From NCBI RefSeq assembly GCF_047675955.1, contig NC_132915.1, positions 17,034,266 through 17,098,265 on the forward strand: a stretch of DNA of 64,000 nt, read 5' to 3'. Below, in pieces: positions 1 through 10,270 of this stretch. The translations under genes were made by a program, and so were the position numbers. The notes under the pieces are model-generated. The model had not been told where the DNA came from, did not search any database, and saw only the letters and a list, made by a program, of their open reading frames with translations. This DNA is from Chlorocebus sabaeus (lineage: Eukaryota > Chordata > Mammalia > Primates > Cercopithecidae). How positions within the stretch are numbered: the stretch's first letter is position 1; each line of letters begins with the position of its first letter.

Positions 1-59
1 CCTAGCCTGAATAATTAAGCAGAAAAATAAAAGGAATATATAAGTCATAAAGGAAGGAG

Positions 60-610
60 TGAAATTATATCTATTTGAGATGGTATGATCTTAAATGTAG
101 AACACCCTAAAGATTTCACTGTAAAAACCTATTATAATAAACAAATTCAGTAATGTTGCAGGGTATAAAATAAATATACAAAAATTGGTTGTGTTTCTAT
201 ATACAAACAATGAACTATCAAAAAAAGAAATTAAGAAAATGATCCCACTTACAATATCATCAAAAGAACAAAGTACTTAGAAATAAACTTAACTGAAAAG
301 GTGAACAACTTGCACACTGGAGATTGCAAAAAAGATTCATGAGTGAAATTAAAGATAAATAGATATCCTGTGCTCATGGATTAGAAGACTTAATATTGTT
401 AAAATGTTTATACTACCCAAAGCAATTTATAAATTCAGTGAAATTCCTACCAAAATCATAATGGCATTTTTTAATAGAAATAGAAAAATATCCTAAAATT
501 CATATAGAAGCACAAAGGATTTCAAATACCCAGAACAATCCTGAGAAAGGAAAACAATGCTGTAGACATTGTACTTCCTGATTTCAAAATACATTACAAA
601 TCCACTGTCA
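60..610 (+). mobile_element. Old L1 ORF2 fragment (L1M grade)
   Basis: In broken frames the sense strand translates to pieces resembling the L1 reverse-transcriptase C-terminal part: an FLYTNN-like stretch near 200, a PKQF.. stretch near 418 and a lysine-rich segment after 460. Stops and indels are frequent, so it is an ancient dead fragment. The family is inferred from remembered L1 protein order and the subfamily is not resolved. Confidence 0.7.
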
Positions 611-807
611 TCAATTCTTGATGAGACCATCTTTGGTTGTACAAAGGATTTTAAATCGGAGCACCGGGCTATCACTTGAAGATATTTTAAGTACTTACAT
701 TCTCTACCTGACTTGATGGATTAATTGGAATGTTTAATGTTATCAATAAATGGAATATCATAAGAATCATTTTCTAAATCAAAGTGATCTTTCCTATGAA
801 AGCATTA

Positions 808-890
808 CATATGTATGTATGTCTCTATATAGACATATATACATATATACATACACAGACATAATCTGGAGATGTATATATACATATAGT
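808..890. repeat. TA/CA/TGTA-rich low-complexity tract
   Basis: Degenerate alternating purine-pyrimidine sequence built of atgtatgt, atatacat and tatacacag words. Not a clean microsatellite. Confidence 0.7.
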
Positions 891-1507
891 CTCCTGATGA
901 AGGGCATAATGTGAACCAGGTTTCTTTTTCTCCTTTCACACCCTTTGATAATATCTACTCCTGCCATCTAAAGGATCCAATATCCTCATAGTCATACCTT
1001 AGGTAAGGAGCAAGCAAATGAAGTTAGGAGAAAACAGTCAAAGAAAAAGATGAAGGCCTCATGTGGCCTATCAGTGTCAGATTAGAGGAAAAAACAAGAG
1101 TAAAGTCGAGTCAACTAGTATTTGATGTTTAAATTCATAAAGAAGGACTCAGATTTGTACTTTCATGATCAAAAATTACAGCTTTCTGAAGAGGTAGCCT
1201 TTAAGATATTTTTTAAATAGGTAGATTAAAAGAGAGTTGATAAAATTTTCAGGACTTAGTGACCATGTTGTATCCCTAAAGTCTAATTTTAGCCTGAAAT
1301 TTGATGGGATTCTGCTCATGATTCATACCCTGACAGGAGTCTCTGGCCTTTTAAAGCTCCTAACAAGTACCTGAAATCATGCCGTAATATTTTAAAGTTC
1401 CATTCAGTAATAACTTTTATGTTTCACTATTAGAGAAATCCTGGATTTTTACTAATACAGATTTATTTCTGTAGCTCAAGTAAAAAACATACTCCTCTGG
1501 AGAGGTT

Positions 1508-1580
1508 AAATATATATATATATTTATTTTAATATTTAATAATGTTAAATTTAATAATATTTAAATATATATATAAATAC
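1508..1580. repeat. AT-only low-complexity tract
   Basis: Almost pure A/T, with two short (TA)n runs flanking TTAAT/ATTTAA words. The two ends are roughly inverted copies of one another. Confidence 0.75.
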
Positions 1581-2129
1581 ATTGTTTTAAATATTCTCAA
1601 TAGATTTGCAATGCAAGTAGTATCATTCTTATGTATAAAATGAAAAAAAAACAACCAGAGTGTTGGATTTCATTAAAATCATCTTCCTTAGATCACATAC
1701 ATAGAAAAAGAGAATCTGAATTAGAAAACAAGGATGTCTAAATAAGAAGAAAGTCTGTGTTCTTATCACTCCCTTCCATTACTTCTCACACACAAAAAAA
1801 TCACATTAAGTCTTAGAGTTTGCTTCTTTCCCCAAGCTTTATATAGCTTTAGAAAATGGACTATTAGATGTACTCCTATGTCTTTTGCTCTGGCTACATG
1901 TGTTGTTTATGCTGTAATTTCTCTGCTTTATCCTTGGCATGGTGAATTTTTATTCTTGGTTTCCTGTGATAACACTGTGTTCCAGATTTTTTTTCTTTTT
2001 TTGCTATTTGTTTATTTTGGTAGGGAAACATCAGATACAAAAAGTTGAACAATATTTCTTTCTTCATGGCCTGATAACATCATTCCATTATGCAAGGTCC
2101 CTAAACTGTTTTATATATTTTTAAGATTT

Positions 2130-3010
2130 CTTTATTTTATCCTTATTCCTTTCTCTCATTTTCTGCCCAAGGAACTATTTCAGTTGTCATGTCTTTTCTT
2201 CTTATTGATGTACATATCTTATATGTGGTTTTGTTTGTGTATTTTAAAATACATTAGGGGTCTTGTAATGTTCTAATTCTCCTTTAGTTTTTAAGATGTA
2301 CGGATGTGTGAATATCTAGTCCACTGCTTCTAGCTTTTGAAGAGTATTCCATAATTTTTCAGTGACAAATACATTGTCTTCAAATTTCCACTGCCATAAG
2401 CAATGTTGCAGTATTGCCACACATTTCCCCACAGAAATCTGAGTTGAGAATAGGGTTGGGCAGACTATTCTGGACCATATGCTCTGAAATAAGTTTGTTA
2501 GATCACAGGTTATCCATAACTTAACCTAGTAACCATCTCTCCAGCCAGCAGTGCCCAAGGATTCCTGTACCTCTAGGTTTGTCAGTCCTTGTCATCAACC
2601 AGCTTTACGTCTTTAATGAGTTTTGAATTCTCTTTGTCTTTCCTTTGCATTTATCTATGTACTAATGAGTGTGATATTCTTCATATGGTTATTAGCAATA
2701 TAGATTTCTTCTCTTCTGGTAATTACCAACTACCACATTATAATCTTTGTCTATTTCTCCATTTGATTGCCTTATTTTATGTTTGTTTTTAAGAGCTCAT
2801 TATATATTCCAGATAGCAATTCCTTTTTGTTTTTAGGTATTGTAAATATTTTCTTCCAATATATTTGTCAGCGATGTTCCTTATTGAATAAAACACTTTA
2901 ATGAAAATAAGCAGAAATTTTTGCCTTTTGTGTTGTAGAGGTTTTAAAAAGTCCTTTCTCAACTGTAGATCCATGAAGACATTCCAATATATGAGCTTCT
3001 ATTATTTATA
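2130..3010 (-). mobile_element. Ancient L1 3' region, antisense (probable)
   Basis: Read on the + strand it follows the antisense order of old L1 3' sequences: a gagtattccata word near 2342, a ccagcagtgcccaagg-like word near 2545, then agagctcattatatattcc near 2793, tgtaaatattttcttcc near 2842 and a ttttaaaaagtcc word near 2941. Divergence is high and ends are approximate. Confidence 0.55.
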
Positions 3011-4684
3011 ATTTGCCTTTTAATATTTAGGCTTTTAGTGCAGAAGAAGCTTATGTTTGAATGTGTCACTTGATATATTTTATATTTTAAATATGTCATA
3101 TTTTTCACTTCCTGAGATAATACTATCTACTGATTTCCTTTCTCATTTGTTTCTTCATCACGTTTATTATACATCAAGTTTTTACATATGTTTCCAGTCT
3201 CTATTCAGTTAAAGATGAACTTTTATATCTCTAAGTATCTTGAACAATCTTTATTACAGATAATTATTCAAGAATATTGAAATAAATTTATTCTATGGAG
3301 CAGTGCTCTTAAGAATTTCTACTGAAATATTTTCGCACATCCGTATCTCCAAAATTTTAACTTTAGAGAGATTTAAGAAATGTAGTTGATTTGAGGGCAT
3401 GTCTCTGATCTGCCACTGATGAGAAAACGCAATGTAGGATTATTCAACATCCTAAAAGAGATTATCCCTAAAGTTTTGTACCATCCCCAAATTCAGTTTC
3501 TATGATGGAAGGCAAAACATATTTGAATGAATGAGGTAGTAAGTAAAGTGAAAGTTGAAAGTGTATTTCTCATGTCCTTAAAAGTGTTAGTGTGAAATTC
3601 CTTTTTCTTTATTAGACATTACCCATTGTTATGGATTCTCACAAAAGTATTTTATAATCTACAACTTTTTCTATATTCTGATTGAAATCCAGATATCCTG
3701 CTTAACCACCAAGACCTTCAATATTACATCAATGGAATAGTAGGTACGAGTGGATTGCACAGATTTTCTGATTGTGAATATTAGGCAGCATGTATATTCA
3801 TCACATTCTTCAGTGGAAAGTGATTTTGTTGCTTGCTGGTCATTTTTTCATTATACCAAACTAGGCTGAAATATGGCCAAATGATTACTAGGCATTTGCT
3901 TAGTGGGGGAAGGGGGCAGATAATCCATTTATATATCAAAACATACTTTGAAACAGTCTGAATGTATCCTGGAATGGAACATCACATGTATATAAATCTA
4001 AGAGGTATGCTCATAATTTAGATAACCCAATCTGCCCTGTAATAACCTTGCCATTACAATGTACGGGTTAGGATTGTGTTTAGGTGAGAGCAACAGAAAA
4101 CATGACTTCAAAAAGTAAAATGTTTAGTTACACCACACAAAAAGCAGCCCAGGGAGCTGTCCAGCTACATTAAGTTTAAAAGAAGTCATCAGGATCCCAC
4201 ACTCATTTTCTCCTTTTACTCTGTGGCTTTTGTTCTCCTGGTAGTAGGATAGCAGAAGCATGTCTGGGCATCTCCATATTCCAACCAGAAAGAAAGTAGA
4301 TAGTCTAAAAGCCTTGTACTCTAGGAGGTTTTGTCTTATGAAAATGAACCCTCCACAACACTTTATGCTACAGCTCATTGGACAAAAATGTTTTAAAGGA
4401 TCATCCCTTGTTGCAAAGGTAGTCTGACAAGTGAATACTTTAGTTCTCTAACCCTTTTGATAGAGACTGACAATAAAAAGGATAATTATCAGTGGCTTTA
4501 GAGAAGATCATCTCCATTGCTTGCTATACTTAACGAGTCAAAAAACTATTATATACATTTATGTACACTCTCTAAAGAAACTTCTGATGATTGCAAGTCT
4601 GCTCTATATTTAAACAGGAAGAATAATCCTAATAGATAATATTTTAATTTTAAATGTTAATAAATGTTTTTTAATAATAATTGA
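3011..4684. other. No gene seen
   Basis: AT-rich sequence with only short open frames. I recognise no repeat family with confidence. A G-rich patch lies at 3905-3919. Confidence 0.5.
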
Positions 4685-4845
4685 CCCTTATTTTATACCT
4701 GGATCATCCCAGCAACCCTAATGTGAGTATTAATTCCCTGACTTACAGATGAAAAACCTGAGGTCTGGAAAGGTTGCATCCTCACCAATACCACATATCT
4801 ATACTAAATGGCAGACAAATAATTCAAACCCAAGTCAGATCATTA
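4685..4845 (+). mobile_element. MIR SINE fragment
   Basis: Contains the eroded MIR core on the sense strand: cagatgaaaaacctgaggt (4747) followed by a degenerate tcaaacccaagtcagat end (4833). This is the usual MIR order of a gatgaggaaactgag motif followed by a gaacccaggtc motif. Confidence 0.7.
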
Positions 4846-5285
4846 TGACTTGAAATTTCCTTTCCAATCTGCTCTGCTGTATATACACCTACTCGTACAC
4901 ATTCAAGTATGAATATGAGGTATATATTCCATCTGTACTCATATTTTATATCTCAGTTTGCCATCTCCACTGGGCACTTTGAATTTCTGGCAAAAACAAA
5001 TGTTTCCCTCTTATTTTATCTTTGGCTGCAATTTTTTGTCTTTGGGAGAAAATATCATAGGAAATTGAGCCTCTTGTGTGGTTGTAGAGCCTGTTCTTGT
5101 ACTAAACTTATTCTGTAGGATAAATGGATTGAGCATTGTACAATTATAACATTGTAAGTAACCTGAGAGGTCAATCATGCTCTAGTTCAGTAATTTACAT
5201 TCCTTCTTTTCCAACAAGTAAGTCAATCATTCAGCTGATGCCTGAACATGTCCAGGGACAAGAATTTCACTGGTATTGCACTCGA
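4846..5285. other. No gene seen
   Basis: Unassigned sequence between a MIR and a FLAM. The 69-codon open frame at 4909-5118 has no recognisable motif and is probably chance. Confidence 0.5.
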
Positions 5286-5451
5286 TTTTTTATTTTTATT
5301 TTTGAGCAAGGTCTCATTCTGTTGCCCAGGCTGGAATGCAGTGGTGTGATCATAGCTCACTGTATCCTTGAACTTCTGGGCTCAAGTGATTTCCCCTGCA
5401 TCAGCTTCCCAAAATGGTGAGAATACAAGGCACAAACCACTGTGCCCAGCC
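5286..5451 (-). mobile_element. Free left Alu monomer (FLAM) or single Alu arm
   Basis: On the minus strand it begins ggctgggcacagtgg and ends in ..ccagcctgggcaacag.. followed by an A-rich tail (T-rich at 5286-5303 on +). It has only one 7SL-derived arm of about 150 bp, with no middle A-rich linker or second arm. Confidence 0.75.
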
Positions 5452-5539
5452 ACTGGAATAGTTTTAACAATTGAAAACCCAAACATTCTCTCCAATCCAT
5501 TCACAACTTCACTTCTATAATGATCACTTCAATGAAAGC

Positions 5540-6470
5540 ATTTGGGGAATAGGAGAACAGTTAAATCATTTCCACTGCTCTGCCTAGTTCTACCTAGACT
5601 TACTGTAGTCACCCTCCAATGACTTTCTCACACTACAGGAGAAGTTACCTTTTCAGCATGAAACTGATCATATTACACGTACCTTAGTTTTTTTTTTTTT
5701 TTAAAAAAAAGACAGAGTCTTGCTCTGTCATCAGACTGGAGTGCAGTGGCACAATCTCAGCTCACTGCAACCTCTGCCTCCCAGGTTCAAGCTATTCTCC
5801 TGCCTCAACCTCCTGAGTAGCTGGGACTACAAGTATGCACCACCACACCCAGCTAATTTTTTTTTTCCTTTTTTTTTTTTTTTAGGTAGAGATGGGGTTT
5901 CACCATGTTGGCCAGGACAGTTCTCGATCGTCTGACCTTGTGATCCACCCACCACGGCCTCCCAAAGTGCCAGGATTACGGGTGTAAAGCACCGCACCTG
6001 GCCATCTTAGAGCCCTGTAATACTTTCTTTTGCTTCTTGGATAAAGCCAAAGGTCCTTAATGTGACCCCTGCTTGTGCCTTCCCTAAGACCACACCAACC
6101 TTTGAGTTCCGTGGATTTGTTCTTCTGGCTTCAGGATGTTTGTATATACTGTTCCATCATCTTGGAAAACTCTTCCCTTTGCTAGTCAGTGTTTCAATGT
6201 CTACAGGTTTTTGGAATTCATATCAGCCCTCCTGTTAGGTCCCTGACTAGGTAAAATCCTCTACTGTGTGCTCTCCTAGTATAAATACTATTTACTTTAT
6301 GGTAAAAATGTTATATTTCATTTTTATGATTATTGGATTAATGCCTATTTCTTCTCAGTAAGCATATATACATAAAGCAAACTTTTTTTTTCCATTTTCA
6401 TACTCAGACTGCACAGTGTCTAACACATAGAGGACGCCCAGTTAATATTTTTGAATAACTGACTAAATCC
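5540..6470 (+). mobile_element. L2 LINE 3' part, split by an Alu
   Basis: The sense strand shows L2 landmarks on both sides of the Alu: ctgatcatattacacg (5664), ggataaagccaaaggtcctt (6039), a ttggaaaactcttccct word near 6161, and a cacagtgtctaacacatag..aatatttttgaataact 3' end at about 6412-6462. The KRT18 retrocopy integrated just beyond this 3' end. Confidence 0.7.
5688..6003 (-). mobile_element. AluS-type element, antisense
   Basis: A full dimeric Alu read in reverse: poly-T, then gagtcttgctctgtc, both arms with a T-rich middle linker (5860-5882), and ending ..gcacctggcc. Flanks ACCTTAG/ATCTTAG could be a 7-bp target-site duplication with one mismatch. It inserted into the L2 at 5540-6470. 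Confidence 0.9.
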
Positions 6471-6495
6471 TTCTATGATGATTATTCTATCCTTT

Positions 6496-6507
6496 GATCC
6501 TAGTTTT
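6496..6507. repeat. Target-site duplication of KRT18 retrocopy (left copy)
   Basis: GATCCTAGTTTT, repeated exactly at 7934-7945. On the retrocopy strand it reads AAAACTAGGATC, starting with an A-run as expected for L1-endonuclease target-primed insertion. The last four T merge with the tail. Confidence 0.88.
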
Positions 6508-6548
6508 GTTTTGTTTTGTTTTGTTTTGTTTTGTTTAACTCTGAACTT

Positions 6549-6554
6549 TTTATT
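6549..6554 (-). promoter_or_regulatory. Poly(A) signal inherited from KRT18 mRNA
   Basis: AATAAA on the minus strand (TTTATT on +), about 40 nt after the stop codon and about 15 nt before the A-rich tail. This spacing fits a genuine mRNA 3' end copied into the genome. Confidence 0.85.
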
Positions 6555-6593
6555 GGCCTCCTGCTCCCCAAAGGGTACCCTGCTTCTGCTGGC

Positions 6594-7886
6594 TTAATGC
6601 CTCAGAACTTTGGTGTCATTGGTCTCAGACACCACTTTGCCATCCACTATCCGCCGGGTGGTGGTCTCTTGGATGGTTTGCATGGAGTTGCTGCTGTCCA
6701 AGGCATCACCAAGATTGAATTCCTCGCCATCTTCCAGCAAGCGGCGGTAGGTGGCGATCTCAGCTTCCAGCTTGACCTTGATGTTCAGCAGGGCCTCATA
6801 CTCCTGGGCCTGTCGCTGTCCCTCTGCCCGGTTCTGTGCCAGCTCTGACTCCAGGTGCAGCAGGATCCCATTGAGCTGCTCCATCTGTAGGGCGTAGCGG
6901 GCCTCCACCTCCCTCAGGCTGTTCTCCAAGCTGGCCTTCAGATTTCTCATGGAGTCCAGGTCGATCTCCAAGGACTGGACTGTACGTCTCAGCTCTGTGA
7001 GCGTCGTCTCAGCAGCTCCAACCTCGGCGGACTGTGTGGTGACCACTGTGGTGCTCTCCTCAATCTGCTGAGACCAGTACTTGTCTAGCTCCTCTCGGTT
7101 CTTCCGAGCCAGCTCGTCATATTGCGCCCGGATGTCTGCCATGATCTTGGCAAGGTCCCGAGATTTGGGGGCACCTACCTCCACGGTCAACCCAGAGCTG
7201 GCAATCTGGGCTTGTAGGCCTTTTACTTCCTCTTTGTGGTTCTTCTTCATGAAGAGCAGCTCCTCCTTGAGAGCCTCAATCTCTGTCTCCAGCTGCAGTC
7301 GAGTGACATTGGGGTCATCAATGACCTTGCGGAGCCCATGGATGTCATTCTCCACAGACTGGCGCATGGCCAGCTCTGTCTCATACTTGACTCTAAAGTC
7401 ATCAGCAGCAAGACGGGCATTGTCAATCTGCAGAACGATGTGGGCATTGTCCACAGTATTTGCGAACATCTGAGCCCTCAGGTCCTCGATGATCTGGAAA
7501 TAATGGCTCCAGTCTCTGACCTGGGGTCCCTTCTTCTCCAAGTGCTCCCAGATTTTGCTCTCCAGCCTCCGGTTCTGGGTCTCCAGGCTCCTCACTCTGT
7601 CCAGGTAAGAGGCCAGGCAGTCGTTCAGGCTTTGCATGGTCTCCTTCTCGTTCTGGATGCCTCTCATTCCTGCCAGACCCCCGGCCATCCCTGAGGCCAG
7701 GCCCCCGGACCCCATGCTGCCCCGGAAGCTGGTGGAGCGGGACACGGAGATCCGGGAACCAGAACCCCCGGCGCCTGCATAGACACTGGCCGCGCTGCTG
7801 ACCAGCCGGGCGCCGTAGCTAGGCGCCTGGACAGAGCCCAGGGACCGGTAGTTGGTAGAGAAGGTGGAGCGAGTGGTGAAGCTCAT
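6594..7886 (-). CDS. KRT18: Keratin, type I cytoskeletal 18-like open frame (retrocopy)
   Basis: A 430-codon frame, the same length as human K18, running ATG to TAA with no stop or frameshift. K18 is a type I keratin that pairs with K8 to form intermediate filaments in simple epithelia. Visible parts are: head, about residues 1-79, Ser/Gly/Arg rich and retaining the Ser53 context SRSTSF; coil 1A from about 80 with helix-initiation motif LNDCLASYLDRVRSLE at 87-102; coil 1B, about 133-224; linker L12; coil 2, about 248-386, ending in EIATYRRLLEDGEEF; and a short tail to 430. Compared with human K18 recalled from memory there are about 19 substitutions. The most striking are C90 (R in human), W113 (R), H149 (R), K218 (E) and G238 (D of the VEVD caspase site). 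The tail caspase motif DALD (394-397) is kept. Several changes are CGN to TGN-type CpG decay, as expected of an unselected copy. The start is fixed by the cagcATGagcttc context and homology. Production of protein is unproven. Confidence 0.8.
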   Translation of the reverse strand: MSFTTRSTFSTNYRSLGSVQAPSYGARLVSSAASVYAGAGGSGSRISVSRSTSFRGSMGSGGLASGMAGGLAGMRGIQNEKETMQSLNDCLASYLDRVRSLETQNRRLESKIWEHLEKKGPQVRDWSHYFQIIEDLRAQMFANTVDNAHIVLQIDNARLAADDFRVKYETELAMRQSVENDIHGLRKVIDDPNVTRLQLETEIEALKEELLFMKKNHKEEVKGLQAQIASSGLTVEVGAPKSRDLAKIMADIRAQYDELARKNREELDKYWSQQIEESTTVVTTQSAEVGAAETTLTELRRTVQSLEIDLDSMRNLKASLENSLREVEARYALQMEQLNGILLHLESELAQNRAEGQRQAQEYEALLNIKVKLEAEIATYRRLLEDGEEFNLGDALDSSNSMQTIQETTTRRIVDGKVVSETNDTKVLRH

Positions 7887-7933
7887 GCTGTATGGGAGGA
7901 AGGCGAGACGACAGGACTGAGGCTTTGCCGACC

Positions 7934-7945
7934 GATCCTAGTTTT
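7934..7945. repeat. Target-site duplication of KRT18 retrocopy (right copy)
   Basis: GATCCTAGTTTT, identical to 6496-6507. It abuts the 5' end of the retrocopied mRNA (ggtcggcaaagcc on the minus strand). Confidence 0.88.
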
Positions 7946-8299
7946 TTTTCTAATGAATATAATTCTCTCAAACGGTATATATACTTATAACATTTGAAGG
8001 TATGCTATCTCTTAATATGTCTTAACATTCTGGACTTTTTAGCAATTTTTCTTATAACATGATATACCCATATATTACTTAGCCCATTTTCTGAAAATGG
8101 CCCAGTGTTTACAATGTTCTTTTGAAGTGTGTTGTGTACAAATACAGATACATTTTGATCAGTTAATTAATACCCCTGATCTAAGTGCTCTGATAAAAAG
8201 AATTATAATCATACAATAACATTTAAATAATGCATACATAACATGTATAATACCAAATAATTCATAATATATAAGTATATAATTTTTTTTGAGAACTTA
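7946..8299. other. No gene seen
   Basis: AT-rich flank upstream of the retrocopy. No TATA or CpG-rich promoter arrangement that could be tied to it is obvious. Confidence 0.5.
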
Positions 8300-8500
8300 T
8301 GACATGGTAGCTTTCATCACTAAGTGCTTGATGTGGAATAATTCAGTTAACCTCAACATAAACTTCAGCCATAAGTATATTAGTATTCCCATTTACAAAT
8401 GAGAAAATTGAGTCTCGAGAAGAGGATAAACACTTGCCTAATGTCACACAGCTAATGAATGGAACTGAATTTTCAGGAGCTGAATTTAGGCAGTATAGTT
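8300..8500 (+). mobile_element. MIR SINE
   Basis: Clear sense MIR core: cccatttacaaatgagaaaa (8389), ttgagtctcgagaag (8407), then cacttgcctaatgtcacaca (8431) and gctaatgaatgg (8451). One of the better preserved MIRs in the window. Confidence 0.85.
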
Positions 8501-8509
8501 CTAGAACAA

Positions 8510-8612
8510 TTTTTTTTTTTTTTTTTTTTTTTTTTAAATATGGAGTTTCACTCTTGTTGCCCAGGCTGGAGTGCAATGGCACGATCTTGGCTCGCCATAG
8601 CCTCCAACTCCA
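8510..8612 (-). mobile_element. Truncated Alu 3' piece, antisense
   Basis: A run of 26 T (8510-8535), then about 75 bp of Alu right arm (..gttgcccaggctggagtgca..) ending abruptly at ..cctccaactcc. It is 5'-truncated, and unrelated sequence of about 33 bp separates it from the next Alu. Confidence 0.85.
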
Positions 8613-8645
8613 ACTTTTCTTAAACACCATGATACACTGCTATAC

Positions 8646-8947
8646 TTTTTTATTTTTTAAGAGATTAAGTCTAGCTCTGTTGTCCAGACAGGAGTGCAGT
8701 GTGGTAAGATCACAGTACACTGCAACTTTGAACTCCTGCACTCAAGAGATCTTTCTGCCTCAGCCTCCTGAGTAGCTGGGACCACAGGTATCACCATGCT
8801 CAGATGATGTTTTATTATTATTATTATTTTATAGAGATGAGGTCATGCCATCTTGCCCAGGCTAGTCTCAAACTCCTGGGCTCAAGCAATTCTCCCACCT
8901 CAGCCTCCCAAAGTGCTGGGATTACAAGCCTGAACCACTGCGTCCTG
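8646..8947 (-). mobile_element. Old AluJ element, antisense
   Basis: Both arms present, with a (TTA)n linker at about 8813-8832 and an eroded head ..accactgcgtcctg. Flanks resembling atacactgcta/atactgcta may be the decayed target-site duplication. The number of substitutions points to an AluJ-age copy. Confidence 0.85.
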
Positions 8948-10270
8948 TCTATACTGCTACATGTCTACAAATAAAGTCTAAGTTTTTATATAGCAATTTT
9001 TGCCAAGTTTTTTTTATATATATATTACATGGTTTTTTACTTGACTATTCAGCTTAAAGTCACTAAATCCCTAGATATTTTATCTTATAACATTTAAAAA
9101 TATATAAGTGCTTGTGGTGGAAACATCTGTGACCTATATCTGTGTGTACATGTGTCATTGAATTGATTTTGTAAAATACTAAATGGTTTAGTAAAGGACC
9201 TTGAAATGCACATGGGCCCTACATCGTATGCCAAATTTTACAATTACATTTTTTTCTCTAATTAGTCTAACCTCATCCATCTGAGTTTTGACTCACTTTT
9301 GGCAGGATAAATAAAGGCCTTGCTACAAAGAAAGAATAAGTTAAATGAAGCCTTTGATTATTGTCCATACCCATAAAATACACAGATGTGGCCATAATGT
9401 ATACTGGAAATTCCACAGGTTTTGTAAATCAAGAAGTTTGGAACAGCCAAGAACTTTTTTTGGGGGAATATCAATCATCATGATATTGGTTAAACAACAG
9501 TTCTCGAATCTACACTGACCAGTTTTTATCAAGTAAGTTCAGATCCACTTATGTACTGATGTCATTTGGAAAAGCTATTAACATGTGGGTATATATTTTC
9601 AGTGTTAGAAGGAAGTTATAAAGTTTTAATTAATATAACATATACACATTTTCATTTATAATTTCCATGAATGTGCTTGTCCATGAGTTAAGGGCAGTTT
9701 GGTTAGAGAATAACAATAAAAACAGTGCCCATATTAATCTATATTAATCATTGTCAAAGACTTTTAAAATAATGAAATTCAACACAAGCTTTGTCAGTAA
9801 CCAAAAGGGAAATTAGCTTATCCTTTGACGGCAAAAGAGGTTACAATTTGTTATAGACCATTGACTACGTTTAAAATACACAAACATTTTGTTTAACAAA
9901 AATAACATGTCTTTAGGAGAAATAGTTGCTCAATTCATTTCATGAACCAATGGATGTGATATCAGTGTTAGACAATATAAAAGTTTATGCTTTTGCCCCT
10001 GATTAGTGAAGTAGGTATATTTTTCAGAACAGGAGATGAGTAATAAATGATCCTTGCCTACTGCCATGTAAATGGACAGAATCAGCATCATTAGGTGGCA
10101 ATTGCTTTGGGAAATGCAGAGAAATATATGCAAATTCAGATAAATAGATTAGTTCATAAGGCAAAGGTTTCTGAGTCTATTTTAACCCAAGTCTGGCCTG
10201 AGTGTAGATTGCCAGATACAGTTTAGGGGACAACTAATTGTCAATTTCTTTCCTTTTGAAACATGATCTT
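8948..10270. other. No gene seen
   Basis: AT-rich unassigned sequence. Short open frames such as 9341-9532 and 9930-10133 (minus) show no recognisable domain. Confidence 0.5.

Larger units (their letters stand above)
611..2129. other. Non-coding AT-rich stretch
   Basis: No convincing open frame or recognisable repeat apart from the two low-complexity tracts listed separately. It may contain repeats too old to recognise by eye. Confidence 0.5.
6508..7933 (-). pseudogene. KRT18: Processed KRT18 retrocopy
   Basis: This is a reverse-transcribed keratin 18 mRNA. Reading on the minus strand it has about 47 nt of 5' UTR (7933-7887), one uninterrupted exon covering the whole coding sequence, a short 3' UTR (6593 to about 6538) with an AATAAA signal, and a decayed poly(A) tail now an AAAAC repeat (TTTTG on +, about 6508-6536). 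Identical 12-bp direct repeats flank it. The parental KRT18 gene has introns (established knowledge) and none are present here, so this is a retrocopy. Its GC content is visibly higher than the AT-rich surroundings, reflecting its exonic origin. No promoter is evident in the L2- and AT-rich flanks. The KRT18 family is known to have spawned many processed pseudogenes in primates. Whether this one is expressed cannot be told from sequence. Confidence 0.95.

Noticed and set aside
6516..6848. Open frames on the + strand opposite KRT18 (also 7081-7473 and 7236-7694)
   Set aside because: They are antisense shadows of the GC-rich keratin frame, with no start context or homology.
6594..7886. CpG-rich patch as a promoter CpG island
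   Set aside because: The GC and CpG content is exonic KRT18 sequence carried in by the retrocopy and is not evidence of a local promoter.
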